Origin: WJMB01 sp964581465
GTDB taxonomy: Bacteria > RBG-13-66-14
Reading direction: 5' to 3'
Assembly (NCBI GenBank): GCA_964581465.1
Contig: CAZOOP010000005.1
Coordinates: forward strand, 52,652 to 116,651
DNA: 64,000 nucleotides
Of this stretch, positions 1-9,179 are shown one piece after another. The position numbers and the translations under genes were made by a program. Under the pieces are notes generated by a model, which saw only the letters and a list, made by a program, of their open reading frames with translations, did no database searches and was not told the DNA's origin. How positions within the stretch are numbered: the stretch's first letter is position 1; every line of letters starts with the position of its first letter.

Positions 1-81
1 AGATCAGTTGCGCCGGGGTTGCCGTTGAGATCCGTTTAGCGTGGACACCCCTTCGATCAGGCGCCTGACTGAGATAAGGGC

Positions 82-403
82 GGCATCATGTAACCTGATC
101 GGGCTAAATCCGGCTGATAGGATGCAGCCTGCTGGGCTGTTCTTTCCCACCCGGACATACTCCGTCTTTAAGCAGGCGTTCATCTTGTAAGCCCTTACTG
201 CTTGTTATTGTAAGACTTAAAAGCTCGTAGCACTTTGCTGCAAGGGCATATACAAGTGTGCTGATTTCTGGGTTAGCTAAAGAATAGGCCTGTATTTGCC
301 GCCACCTTTCAACTGCCAGTTTTATGACTAGTATCAAATAAGCAACACATCTATTATCAACAGTATACAATCATAACTCAGTGCGGACGGGGTATATGAT
401 TCC
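82..403 (+). repeat. Family-2 MITE-like element, copy 2a
   Basis: Non-coding copy of the family-2 repeat. It begins GGCATCATG and ends in a degenerate form of the GGTATACGATCCC end. Internal landmarks shared with other copies include TTATTGTAAGACTTAA-type sequence and CATCTATTATCAACAG. It directly abuts a degenerate family-1 copy, and no clear target duplication is visible. Confidence 0.7.
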
Positions 404-680
404 TTATGATATCACTCGTATCCGAACCGACTTATCCAGCTAATAGCACGTTATTCAACGCTTTATAGCTCAATATCGCCGCCATTGTCATCCTGTTGCT
501 TAGTGGCGATGCACCTGGGCCTACGTCGTGTGCCGCCGGACGCCGGAGGCTGAGAGAGGGATCTGCTGACGGCGAACTGCTGTTTACTGTATAGGGTTTC
601 GTCGTTTATCCGCCTTCGCCGGTTGACGCTTCGTCCCGGTCAGTTACCTTGCCCCGGTCTCGATGCGGCTTCACCTAACC
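404..680 (+). repeat. Degenerate family-1 element, copy 1K
   Basis: Resembles family 1 in order and wording: the ATCACTCGTATCCGAACCGA start, the CTTTATAGCTCA and CGCCGCCATTGTCATC core, GAGGGATCTGCTGACG, then TTATCCGCCTTCGC. The right end is eroded and cannot be placed exactly. No coding potential is evident. Confidence 0.55.
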
Positions 681-836
681 TCGAGCCTAACCGTTGCCGA
701 GTGTCTTTCCGTTCGGCTGTATATGCCGCCGATGGGGTAGCGGTGGTAACGAAGACGATTGCTGAACCAAGACCCGGTAGCGGCGGTCCGGCTTGGCGTT
801 GGATGCCGGGTTAGGGGCGATAATCCCAATAGAGAA

Positions 837-860
837 GGGCGGGGTCTGGGGACCCCGCCC
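837..860 (-). terminator. Hairpin downstream of ribD
   Basis: A perfect 10-bp GC-rich stem (837-846 with 851-860, TGGG loop) lies 24 nt past the ribD stop. On the minus strand it is followed by CTTCTCTATT, so it is a plausible intrinsic terminator with a weak U-tract. Confidence 0.65.
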
Positions 861-883
861 GGTCAATCCGCTGATGCTCCCGG

Positions 884-2032
884 CTACTCCGCGAATGTCA
901 AGCCCTCCAGCAGGGCGCCGTCGTGATCGATCAGTCCGCTGATCATCAGGTCGCGGCCCGAGGGCTCGTAGGTGACTTCCTTGAGGTAGTGGGCTTCATC
1001 GAGGCGCAGCACCCCGCTGCCGCCGACGGGGCTGGGAGCCGTCTCACCGCCGATGATCATCGGCGAGACGAAGCAGACCACGCGGTCGACGAGACCGGCC
1101 TCGAACAGGCTGGCCGCCACTCCACCGCCGCCCTCGACCAGCAGGTTCATGATCTCCAGCTCGGCCAGGCGGTACATCAGCCGGGTGACGTCGACCTTGA
1201 CCAAGCTGCCCTCGACCACCTCGACGTGGGCGCCGACCTCTTGCAGGGCGCTGATGCGTGACGGGCTGGCCTTGGGCGCCACGGCGACGATGGTCCGCGG
1301 TTCGCTGGTGATCGTCCGGCAGCGGTTCGGTACACGGGCTTTGGAGTCGACGATGATCTTCTGCGGGTGGCGGATGTCGGGGACCTCAATGCGCACGTTT
1401 AGCTGAGGATCGTCGGCCAGTACGGTGCCGATGCCCACCAGGATGGCGTCGGTCTGGTTGCGCAGTTCGTGGACGCGGTGGCGAGACTCGTCGCAGGTGA
1501 TCCACTTGCTCTCGCCGGTGGTGGTGGCGATCTTGCCGTCCAGGCTCATCGCCATCTTGACCGTTACGTAGGGCAGACTCTGGGTGGCGTACTTAAGGTA
1601 GGCGGCGTTGAGTCGGCGGGCCTCGGTCTCCAGAACGCCCTCGACCACTTCGATCCCGGCGTCGCGCAGCCGTTTGATGCCGCCGCAGTCCACCCGGGGA
1701 TCGGGATCGGCGTGGGCGATGACCACCCGCTTGATCCCGGCGGGGATGATGCTGTCTACGCAGGCCGGGGTGCGGCCCTGGTGGCAGCAGGGTTCGAGGT
1801 TGGTGTAGAGGGTGGCTCCAGCGGTCTTGTCGCCGGCGTCGCGCAGCGCGGCGATCTCGGCGTGATCCTCGCCGGCGCGCCTGTGGTAGCCCTGACCGAT
1901 TATGCGGTCATCAGCGACGACCAGCGCGCCGACCAGGGGGTTGGGCGAGGTGCGGCCGCGGGCCTTGAGGGCCAGGTCCAGCACCTGGCGCATGAAGTGT
2001 TGATCCCGTTCCATCTGCTTATCAGCGCTCAT
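884..2032 (-). CDS. ribD: Bifunctional riboflavin deaminase/reductase RibD
   Basis: Second and third steps of riboflavin synthesis: deamination of the pyrimidine product of GTP cyclohydrolase II, then reduction of its ribosyl side chain. The N-terminal cytidine-deaminase fold shows HAE (residues 57-59) and PCC with a downstream Cys (81-83, 91), the zinc ligands and catalytic Glu. The C-terminal half is the NADPH reductase domain, starting around the KMAMSLDGKIA segment near residue 160. The 382-residue length is normal for fused RibD. ATG at 2032 is chosen because the upstream TTG (2107) falls inside the -35 box of a good promoter. It appears monocistronic: no other rib gene is nearby and no FMN-riboswitch signature was found in the 40-nt leader. 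Confidence 0.95.
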   Translation of the reverse strand: MSADKQMERDQHFMRQVLDLALKARGRTSPNPLVGALVVADDRIIGQGYHRRAGEDHAEIAALRDAGDKTAGATLYTNLEPCCHQGRTPACVDSIIPAGIKRVVIAHADPDPRVDCGGIKRLRDAGIEVVEGVLETEARRLNAAYLKYATQSLPYVTVKMAMSLDGKIATTTGESKWITCDESRHRVHELRNQTDAILVGIGTVLADDPQLNVRIEVPDIRHPQKIIVDSKARVPNRCRTITSEPRTIVAVAPKASPSRISALQEVGAHVEVVEGSLVKVDVTRLMYRLAELEIMNLLVEGGGGVAASLFEAGLVDRVVCFVSPMIIGGETAPSPVGGSGVLRLDEAHYLKEVTYEPSGRDLMISGLIDHDGALLEGLTFAE

Positions 2033-2078
2033 TTCGCCGCCGTTGTTCTGCTGGGTTGTTCTCTCTAAATGGGGCCGG

Positions 2079-2107
2079 ATAATAGCAGGAAGAGTCGGTC
2101 TGGTCAA
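2079..2107 (-). promoter_or_regulatory. Sigma-70-type promoter of ribD
   Basis: On the minus strand TTGACC (2102-2107), a 17-bp spacer and TATTAT (2079-2084). It would start transcription about 40 nt before the ribD ATG. Confidence 0.7.
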
Positions 2108-2238
2108 GTCAGTTGGTTTGACTGGGGGGTGAGTGGCCTGTTTGGGGTGCGATTACAAACAGGGCTTCACTCCAGCCCTTCTCCTCCCGCTTTTCGTTGC
2201 GAAGGCTGTTCGAGGCCGAAAGCGTATGATTGGACTTC

Positions 2239-2280
2239 TAGGGGTCATTGCTTAGGGGTCATTGCTTAGGGGTCATTGCT
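2239..2280 (+). repeat. Tandem repeat, 14 bp x 3
   Basis: Three perfect head-to-tail copies of TAGGGGTCATTGCT lie in the intergenic tract downstream of the ribD promoter. The low-complexity array has no evident coding role. Confidence 0.9.
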
Positions 2281-2321
2281 GAAACGGGTTGACAGTGTGT
2301 TCCATCGGGTTGTTACAGTTG

Positions 2322-2650
2322 GGGATCGCATAGCCCGTCCGGAGCGAATCATGATTGTATCCTGATGATAAGAGAAGTGATGATCATCAGGTACTTGTCA
2401 CAAAACAGAAAGTCTAAAGTGGCGGCGAGCACGGGTCTGATCCTTGGCGATCCTTGGCTATCTCTGATACCTGCGGACCTGTATCCGCCTGGCGGCAGAT
2501 TGCCACAGAAGCCTAAGTGTCATAAATTCAATCAATAAGGGCATACCGAATGAACGCTTGCTGCTAGAAGGCGTATTTCAGGGAGTCAAAAACGGCCCGG
2601 TAGGTTGAACCTCATCAGCCCGCTTTGGTCCGAACACGCTCCAAGATGCC
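2322..2650 (-). repeat. Family-2 MITE-like element, copy 2g
   Basis: Inverted copy running from GGGATCGCATAGCCC to CACGCTCCAAGATGCC. Its second half (from about 2489) is nearly identical to the same part of copy 2h at 3005-3164, while the first halves differ more. No 8-bp target duplication is recognisable. Confidence 0.75.
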
Positions 2651-2841
2651 TTTGCTTTATAGCTGCGTAAGCTGTCACTATGCGGGGGTGGCCTGGTGGC
2701 AAAAAACTGACCTGCTTCTATGAGGGCGCTTCTAAGCGAACCAAGAGGACCAAGCGGACTAAGAGGACGCTGAGAGTCAAGAAGGCGCGACTCCCAGTTA
2801 TGAACCGTGGGCTTCCCTGCGATAAGCAGGCTAACTGTTTT

Positions 2842-3164
2842 GGGATCGTAAACCGTGTTTGGACCTCCACCTGTATGTAACATGCTGTTAACACACGGGA
2901 TGGGCTGTGGTTATCTGCTACTGAAAAGGGGGGGGCAAAAAGTGGCAAATAAGAAGAGCGTCATACTAAGCAAGCCTGGATATTCGCACACTTATCCATG
3001 CCTAGACAGCAGATTGTCACTGACGCCTAAGTGTCATAAATTCAATCAATAGGGGCATACCGAATGAACGCTTGCTGCTAGAAGGCGTATTTCAGGGAGT
3101 CAAAAACGGCCCGGTAGGTTGAACCTCATCAGCCCGCTTTGGTGCGAACACGCTCCATGATGCC
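2842..3164 (-). repeat. Family-2 MITE-like element, copy 2h
   Basis: Inverted copy running from GGGATCGTAAACC to CACGCTCCATGATGCC, 323 bp. It lies 191 bp after copy 2g in the same orientation. The two share an approximately 160-bp block differing at only a handful of positions. Confidence 0.75.
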
Positions 3165-3536
3165 TTGTATTATAAGTGAACAAGCGTCTGTATTGTTCCG
3201 CAGGGAGAGGTGTGCTAAGGAAACGATGCCGGCTGTAGATTTGCATCAGCCATTTCTTGGCTGGTGCTCTTGGCTGTTTCTCTTAGCTGGTTTTCTTAGC
3301 TGGTTTGATAACGTGTGGGATCCCATTATTATACGCTGCTCTGACAGGGGCGCCTGTCTGGATGTTGTCCGCCCATCCCGCTTATCAGTAGTCGTTCGCT
3401 TTCGAAGCGATGCGCTTGATGCTTGGTTGGTCCAGGAGCGTGTGTGAAGCCTGCATTGTCACTGCGGTTCGGACAAGGGTATACGATCCTTGGCTTTGAT
3501 GCGGGTTCAGGAACAAGTGACAACCCGTCGTGGCTA
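3165..3536. other. Intergenic tract, no gene seen
   Basis: Between copy 2h and the terminator of the next gene there is no ORF with coding character. Short imperfect repeats of CTTGGCTGGTG-like sequence occur at 3255-3305. Nothing else is recognisable. Confidence 0.5.
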
Positions 3537-3562
3537 ACAGGCGGAACCGGAGCTCCGCCTGT
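3537..3562 (-). terminator. Hairpin downstream of the outer-membrane protein
   Basis: ACAGGCGGA (3537-3545) pairs with TCCGCCTGT (3554-3562), 38 nt past the stop of the gene at 3600. It lacks a strong U-tract. Confidence 0.55.
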
Positions 3563-3599
3563 GTTGATAGCGTCTTTGTAGAGTGGCCGGTTCAGCCGT

Positions 3600-4781
3600 C
3601 TACTGGAACCACTTGTCCGCGCCGTTGAAGGTGAACATCAACCGCAGGAAGGTCTCTTCGAGGCCCATTTCCTCCAACGAGCCGCGCTGGGCGTACTGGA
3701 AGGCCACGTCCACGGTCGATTGATCGTCGGTGCCGAAGAACATCCCCAGACCGGTGGTGACGCCCCACTCGGCGAAGGAGCCCGAGCCCTGCGGCGTGTC
3801 GTAAAGGGTCTTGTAGTATCCGCCTAGGCGCAGCGGCATCCGCCAGAGAAAGAAGGCGTTGTAGCGCCGCGTGGGGATGTACTCGAGGCCCAGTCCCAGA
3901 TGCAGGGCGTCGTCGTAGCCCAGTTCTTCCTCTCCGATGCTGAAGCCGCTCCACATCTCGTAACGCACGTCGCCGACGAGCTGGAGGTTCTCCTGGGGCT
4001 TGAAGCCCAGCCCGGCGCCGAAGTTGATCGGGTAGGAGAACTCCGTTGTTTCACGTGAAACCTCGCCGAAGCCGCTCTCGGTGATCCTGGTGACGTCGCT
4101 GAGGACGGGAACCTCGAAGTAGGCACCGGCGGTGAGGGAGTCGAATCGCAGGTTGGTTCCGGCGCCCACGGCCAGGCCGCGAACCTCGCAGCCCAGCTCG
4201 TCGGTTGTGGTGACGTAGTCGTCTTCGTCGTAGTCGGCGGTCCAGCGCTCGTGGGGGTCGCCGATGATCCCGCTCACGCGCAGGCCCAGGCCGAGGTTGT
4301 CGTTGGGCGCCCAGGCCAGGGCCAGGTTGGCGGAGTTGACGGCGCCGCGACCCTCGACGTCGACGCTGCCCACGGAGCCGCCGTCAACCGGATCGTCCAG
4401 GCTGGTGGTGTAGCGGAAGCGCCAGCTCTGACGCTCGCGCCAGCCCAGGGCTACGCTCCAGCCGCCGGAAAAACCGACGGCCAACTGGATGTTGGGAAGC
4501 CCCGAGGAGACGTAGACGCTCTCGCCAGCCCCGACGTTGTAGGTGTTGTGCTCGCGCTGGGTGGTCAGGGTCAGCACCGAGTACTCCAGGCCGGCGATGT
4601 TGGCCGGGTTCAACAGGGTGTAGTTGTAGTAGTCCCAGAGGCCCAGGCTGGTGTCGCCCATGGCGGCGCCCCGGGCGTCGGACGGGGGGACGGGCTCACC
4701 CGGTCGACCCAGGGAGAACAGGGAGTAGGCGGAGGCGCTGGCGGCCAGCAGGGCCAACAGAAGGGGAATCACTCGGCGCAT
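3600..4781 (-). CDS. Outer-membrane beta-barrel protein, FadL/PorV-like
   Basis: Exported protein of 393 residues. A signal peptide (about residues 1-18, ending ASASA) precedes a segment containing SDARGAAMGDTSLG and LNPANIAGL, typical of the N-terminal hatch of PorV/OMPP1-type barrels. The rest is alternating hydrophobic/polar strands with many Gly and aromatic residues, ending in an aromatic C-terminus (DKWFQ). The likely role is outer-membrane transport or a structural protein; the substrate cannot be read from sequence. It stands alone, with its own terminator and no co-directional neighbour nearby. Confidence 0.75.
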   Translation of the reverse strand: MRRVIPLLLALLAASASAYSLFSLGRPGEPVPPSDARGAAMGDTSLGLWDYYNYTLLNPANIAGLEYSVLTLTTQREHNTYNVGAGESVYVSSGLPNIQLAVGFSGGWSVALGWRERQSWRFRYTTSLDDPVDGGSVGSVDVEGRGAVNSANLALAWAPNDNLGLGLRVSGIIGDPHERWTADYDEDDYVTTTDELGCEVRGLAVGAGTNLRFDSLTAGAYFEVPVLSDVTRITESGFGEVSRETTEFSYPINFGAGLGFKPQENLQLVGDVRYEMWSGFSIGEEELGYDDALHLGLGLEYIPTRRYNAFFLWRMPLRLGGYYKTLYDTPQGSGSFAEWGVTTGLGMFFGTDDQSTVDVAFQYAQRGSLEEMGLEETFLRLMFTFNGADKWFQ

Positions 4782-5010
4782 GGAGATCCTCGGGGTTTGG
4801 GGCGGCTGGTGCTGATCGGGTTATCTTCGTGACAGTGATGATCGAAAAATCAAACTGCAAGCGATCTGCTAGTCATTTAGTATCATTTAGTGCTGAAAAC
4901 TGCGAAAGAGGCGGGTGGCCTTGCTTTCACCGGTTTTGCATGATTCATGACCGACTCGACTCGCCGAAGCTGGTGCGGTGGGGTAGGTACGCGCCCCGGC
5001 GACTATTGGC
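4782..5010. other. Upstream region of the outer-membrane protein
   Basis: About 230 bp of intergenic sequence before copy 2b. It contains a short duplicated TAGTATCATTTAG-type motif near 4868-4890 and nothing recognisable as a gene. Confidence 0.4.
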
Positions 5011-5329
5011 GACGTCGTGGGGATGTTCGGACCGAATCAGGCTGATTGAGAGCAACTTGCTGGGCCGTTCTTCACTTACTTGAAATGCACGTTGTTGACC
5101 AAGCATTCATAAGGTTTGACCTTATTACTTGTTATTATGACACTTAAGCGTCAGTGGCAATCTGCTGTCAGGGCATGGACAAGTGTCTGATATCTAGGCT
5201 TACTAAGGATGATGCTCTTCTTAGCCGCCACATTTTGACTGCTTATAAGTGGCAGGTTCATCTGCTACAAAACGCGTATCATCAGGCGATTAGAATCACT
5301 ACCCCGTTCGAACAGGGTATATCATGCCC
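5011..5329 (+). repeat. Family-2 MITE-like element, copy 2b
   Basis: 319-bp copy ending GGTATATCATGCCC. The flanks are CTATTGGC (5003-5010) and TTATTGGT (5330-5337). They match at 6 of 8 positions with TATTGG intact, consistent with an eroded 8-bp target-site duplication. Confidence 0.8.
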
Positions 5330-5390
5330 TTATTGGTTGTTGGGGATACAACCCTTGGCTCGGCAACCGGATAGATCGTAGCGTGGTTGT

Positions 5391-6734
5391 TTACTCTCCA
5401 GCTCCGAGCATCGTCGGTGACTGGTTGTCCCAGTGCTCCGGCGGCTGGGTGTATTTGATGACCAGGCGGGGTGCGCGGTCGGGATCGCCGCAGTCGGCGG
5501 TGTGGATTCTGATGGGCTCGGTGTAGGTCGAGTCGGAGTCGATTTTGAGCAGCACGCCGTGCTGATCGTAGTCTCCGGCCAGCCAGTCCTGGACGATGGG
5601 CGATATCTGGAAGTCGTAGACGCCTTGGGCGTCACCGAAGAGAATCCGGGTTACGTACTCGTCGTCTTCTTCGTAGTCGAGGTCACGGAGTTCGCTCTGT
5701 GTTGAGTTCTCATCGAAACCGGACACGGGGTGATGCAAAGCCAGGGTCTCCTCGTAGACACGCCCGGGGAATTCGGTGTAGATCTCGAGCTGGGCCAGGT
5801 TGATCGTGGCGTCGGCGGGCAGGGCCGAGATGTCGAAGTCGAAGAGCAGGCGTCGGCTGGAGCCGAAGGCGACGCCCAGGTCTAGGGTGCCCGCGTCGCC
5901 GTAGACGGCGCCGTCGCCGCCGTCGGAGAGGTTGTGGGCGATGGTGCAGTCCTGGACTGCCTCGATGCGCGCCTCGCGCTTCTCGCCGTCGGAGCCCTCA
6001 TAGGTGATCACCAGGTGTGGTCGGTTCTCGGCGGTCTGGAGGTCGTCGGAGTAGAACTCCTTGACGCAGGCGGCTGTAGCCTCATCCTCGGCTTTGAGCA
6101 ACAGTCCGTGATAGGCGTCCTCATCGGCGAGCCACTCGGTTACGAGGCTCGTCACGTCGCAGGAGCGGGTCTCGGCGGTGCCGGACTCGATCTCCTCGAG
6201 CAGCAGAGTGGCCATCGCCGGGCCGAAGTCACCGCCGGCCTGGTTCCAGTCCCGGGTCTCTTTGCGGGCCGTCCAGGTGGCCTGGTCGGATTCCCAACTG
6301 CTCTCCAGGGGGTGGATGCTGACGCGCAGCTCGCCCCGTGAGATCGGCCGCCAGTTGGCGACGTTGAAGCCGCGGGAGTAGAAGTACTCGAACTGGGCGC
6401 GGTAGAGGCTGTCGGAGTCGACCTCGTCGGGGAGCTGGCTCAGGTCGAAGCCGATCAGGTTGCGTACCACGGTGTCGCCGGTTCGGCCCACGGCCAGGGT
6501 GATGCGGCCCTCGGTGTTGCCGTAGCCGTAGTAGCCGGTGTCGACCCAGGCGGCGTCGGGTTCGATGATCAGGGTCTGGACGTCCATCCCGTCGCGGTCG
6601 TCGAGGTCCGAGCCCAGGGGGTTGTCCGTGGCGACCTCGCAGGCGCTGAACAGCAGGAGAGCCGATGGAAGCAGAAGCGCCAGGGACTTGATCAGCGGGA
6701 GGCGTAGGTCGGCTTTGGTCATGGATTTGGTCAT
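5391..6734 (-). CDS. Lipoprotein with two DNRLRE-type domains
   Basis: A signal sequence with a lipobox (FSAC, Cys at residue 32) marks it as a lipoprotein. Two tandem DNRLRE-like modules follow (about residues 50-255 and 260-430). They carry the family pattern: a Gly/Tyr-rich start, FDLSQLP or FDISALP, hydrophobic strands, a V-x-D-WL motif and a closing RP-x-LVI-x-Y strand. DNRLRE domains are found in surface proteins of many bacteria and are thought to be structural or adhesive. Its ATG overlaps the stop of the upstream TPR gene in an ATGA tetranucleotide, so the two are probably translated together. Unlike the DNRLRE proteins at 56-60 kb it lacks the ASWG tail. Confidence 0.8.
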   Translation of the reverse strand: MTKSMTKADLRLPLIKSLALLLPSALLLFSACEVATDNPLGSDLDDRDGMDVQTLIIEPDAAWVDTGYYGYGNTEGRITLAVGRTGDTVVRNLIGFDLSQLPDEVDSDSLYRAQFEYFYSRGFNVANWRPISRGELRVSIHPLESSWESDQATWTARKETRDWNQAGGDFGPAMATLLLEEIESGTAETRSCDVTSLVTEWLADEDAYHGLLLKAEDEATAACVKEFYSDDLQTAENRPHLVITYEGSDGEKREARIEAVQDCTIAHNLSDGGDGAVYGDAGTLDLGVAFGSSRRLLFDFDISALPADATINLAQLEIYTEFPGRVYEETLALHHPVSGFDENSTQSELRDLDYEEDDEYVTRILFGDAQGVYDFQISPIVQDWLAGDYDQHGVLLKIDSDSTYTEPIRIHTADCGDPDRAPRLVIKYTQPPEHWDNQSPTMLGAGE

Positions 6735-8410
6735 AGGGTGCTCGCAGTGTCGGTCAGGCTGATGGATTCGGTGGTATGCCGTGCGGCCAGTTCACTGAAG
6801 CGTTCGCTTTCGTCGGGGTCTTCGGCCGATTCGGCCCGCCGTTGGTACAGCCGGGAGAGGGAGAAGTGGAGCCGGGCGCTGGTGGTGGCGGCCAGGCCCA
6901 GATTGAGGGCGCGCTGGTAGTAGTCGACGGCGGCGATGGTGTCGCCGCGGGCCTCGGCCAGGCGGCCGCGCAGGACCTCCAGCTCGGGATCGCTGGGCAG
7001 CCGCAGCACCAGATTGTCGAGGACGGTGGCCGCGCGGTTGAACCGGCGGCTGTCGATGTAGTACGAGACCAGGTCCTTCTGGGCCGAGAGATCGACCGGG
7101 TTCTTGATGACCGCGGTTTCGGCCCGGGTGACGGCTTGCTCGATCTCGCCGCGTTCAGCGTGGATCCGGGCCAACCCGAGATAGCCGCGGGGATCGTCGG
7201 GCGCGAATTCGATCAGAGCCTCGTAGTGCTCGACGGCCGCGGGGTGGGCGCCTTCCAGATCGTAGGTTCGGGCGAGTTGGTAGCGGGCGTCGGTGTCGTC
7301 GAGGCGCGAGGAGATCATTTTGTGCAGGGCCAGGCGCGCTGCGTCGTAATCACCTGAGATCAGCAGGCTGTCGGCGCGCCAGCGGTGGAACTCGGCCTCG
7401 GCGCCCTCGTACCAGCTAGTCGATGGAGCCTGCAGGGCGCTGCGGGATAGCTGTTCGCGGGCCTCTTCGATCGCCCCCACCTGGTAGAGGATGTCGGCGA
7501 TGTGATAATGAGAGCGCGCCTCCAGGGGATCGTTTTCCAGAGAGTCCCCGATGATTAGTACGGCCAGGCGCTCGGCCGGTTCCAATTCGGTTAAAGAGAC
7601 TACACCCTGGAGCTCGTTGGTTTCATCCTCGAAGCTGATGGTCGAGTCGAGGGGTAGTTCCAGATTCAGGGCGATCAGCGCGGCGGAGTAGTAGCAGCTC
7701 GTGGACTGATCGGCGTGGGTCAGGATGCTTTTGAGTTCCTGAAGGGCCAGCTTGGTGTTGCCCTCGGAGATCGACAGCCAGGCCAGACGGGGGTGCAGGC
7801 GGTAGGCGTTGCTCTCGCTGTTGGTGATGCCGGCCATCAGGGTGCGACGCGCCTCCATCAACTCGCCGCGGTTGATGTGGGCGTCGGCCAGGCGAACGTA
7901 GGCCGGGCCGAGGTCGGGGTCGATAGCTATGGCCTTGCTGAACTCCTCGACGGCGTTCCTCAACTGTCCCGAGGCGGCGTAGACCACGCCCTGACCGTAG
8001 GCGTGCCAGGCGCGATCCAGACCGTTTTCGTCGGCGTCGGCCAACTGCTCCTGGGCGCTATGGAAGTCCAGATGCAGAGCGTAGAACAGGGCGAGTTGAA
8101 AGGCGTAGAAGGCGTCTCGGGGGTTGGCGTCGTGGGCGGCGATGAAGCGTTCCTCGGCGGCCTGGAGTCGATAGGTGCCGGCCATGGCGTAGAGACGGCC
8201 TACGGCTGCCTCGTAGTTGGTTGGATCTATCTCCAGTGCCTGCTCGTACTCCCAGAGGGCCTCGTCGAGGAAGCCCTCGTCGAGCAGCACGTTGGCTACG
8301 CGCAGATGTGTCGCGGCGTCCTCGCCGAACTCGAAGCTCAGCAGGGCCACGATCAGGCCGATGACGGCCAGACCGATCAGGTAGGGCAGGTAGCGACGTT
8401 TGCTGCTCAT
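6731..8410 (-). CDS. Membrane-anchored TPR-repeat protein
   Basis: 559 residues. A short basic N-terminus is followed by one transmembrane helix (about residues 8-25), then tetratricopeptide repeats across nearly the whole chain. Examples are the stretches around ALWEYEQALEIDPTNYEAA, AVEEFSKAIAIDPDLGPAYV and AVEHYEALIEFAPDDPRGYL. Such proteins act as scaffolds, here probably on the periplasmic face. It is translationally coupled to the following DNRLRE lipoprotein by a 4-nt overlap, suggesting a joint envelope function. The specific role is unknown. Confidence 0.8.
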   Translation of the reverse strand: MSSKRRYLPYLIGLAVIGLIVALLSFEFGEDAATHLRVANVLLDEGFLDEALWEYEQALEIDPTNYEAAVGRLYAMAGTYRLQAAEERFIAAHDANPRDAFYAFQLALFYALHLDFHSAQEQLADADENGLDRAWHAYGQGVVYAASGQLRNAVEEFSKAIAIDPDLGPAYVRLADAHINRGELMEARRTLMAGITNSESNAYRLHPRLAWLSISEGNTKLALQELKSILTHADQSTSCYYSAALIALNLELPLDSTISFEDETNELQGVVSLTELEPAERLAVLIIGDSLENDPLEARSHYHIADILYQVGAIEEAREQLSRSALQAPSTSWYEGAEAEFHRWRADSLLISGDYDAARLALHKMISSRLDDTDARYQLARTYDLEGAHPAAVEHYEALIEFAPDDPRGYLGLARIHAERGEIEQAVTRAETAVIKNPVDLSAQKDLVSYYIDSRRFNRAATVLDNLVLRLPSDPELEVLRGRLAEARGDTIAAVDYYQRALNLGLAATTSARLHFSLSRLYQRRAESAEDPDESERFSELAARHTTESISLTDTASTL

Positions 8411-8547
8411 GGGCGGTTCGTTTTCCGAGGTTAGTCAAGTTCGAGGTTAGCGAGCAGGGTGCGTTTCCATTGTTATTCTTCCTTCACAGCGCCATACACT
8501 ACCGTGGGGGAAGCCTAGATGATATTATAGTTGGGATAATCATACTA

Positions 8548-8877
8548 TGCGTCATGGAGCTTGCTCGTGCCAAATCAGGCTGATGGGGATCAACCTGCCG
8601 GGCCGTTATTGACTTCCCGGAAAAACGCCGTGTCTGAGAAGCGTTCATTTAGCATGGCTGTATTGCATGATATTACGACACTTAAAGGTTGGTGGCAATC
8701 CGCTGTCAGGGCAGATTATAGTCCGCTGATATCCAGGATAGCTATGGATCGCTGAGGATCAGGCCCGTATTCGCCAGCACTTTTCAGCTGCTCATCCGTG
8801 ACAGGTATCCGATAATCATCACTTGTATTATCAACAGGATACGATCAGAACCAATTCCTACGTGGGTATACGATCCC
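8548..8877 (+). repeat. Family-2 MITE-like element, copy 2c
   Basis: 330-bp copy running from TGCGTCATGGAGC to GGTATACGATCCC, with the family landmarks AGGCTGAT, CATTTAGCAT and CAGGTATCCGATAATCATCAC. The flanking octamers match at only 4 of 8 positions, so the insertion looks old. Confidence 0.8.
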
Positions 8878-9179
8878 TCGTCAGATAACGGGTCGTCGAC
8901 TGGTGACATCTCTCAAGCGCTTCCAGTGGTTAATCAAGATGCCAGCACTTGAATATATACTCTGATAGTGGATTGCCGGTGACCTACAAGTATCGCATTG
9001 ACAGCGAGGTGGACAGATGAAGCGGATACTTGCGCAGATGGGGCGTTTCCGGATGTGGAATGAAGCCGAAGCGAGGGGCTGCTAATCACCCTGGTACGTT
9101 TCGGATATGTTCAACTATGCCTTTATGCCTTCTTTGCGTCAGCGTCACAATCGATCCCGGTAGATTGACCCGAGTCGGG
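8878..9179. other. Intergenic tract downstream of the ABC genes
   Basis: No coding ORF and no clear terminator hairpin was found. This is where a FtsX/MacB-type permease gene would normally follow the ATPase gene; none is present. Confidence 0.6.

Noticed and set aside
2033..2110. FMN riboswitch upstream of ribD
   Set aside because: The leader is only about 40 nt after a good promoter and has none of the conserved RFN blocks.
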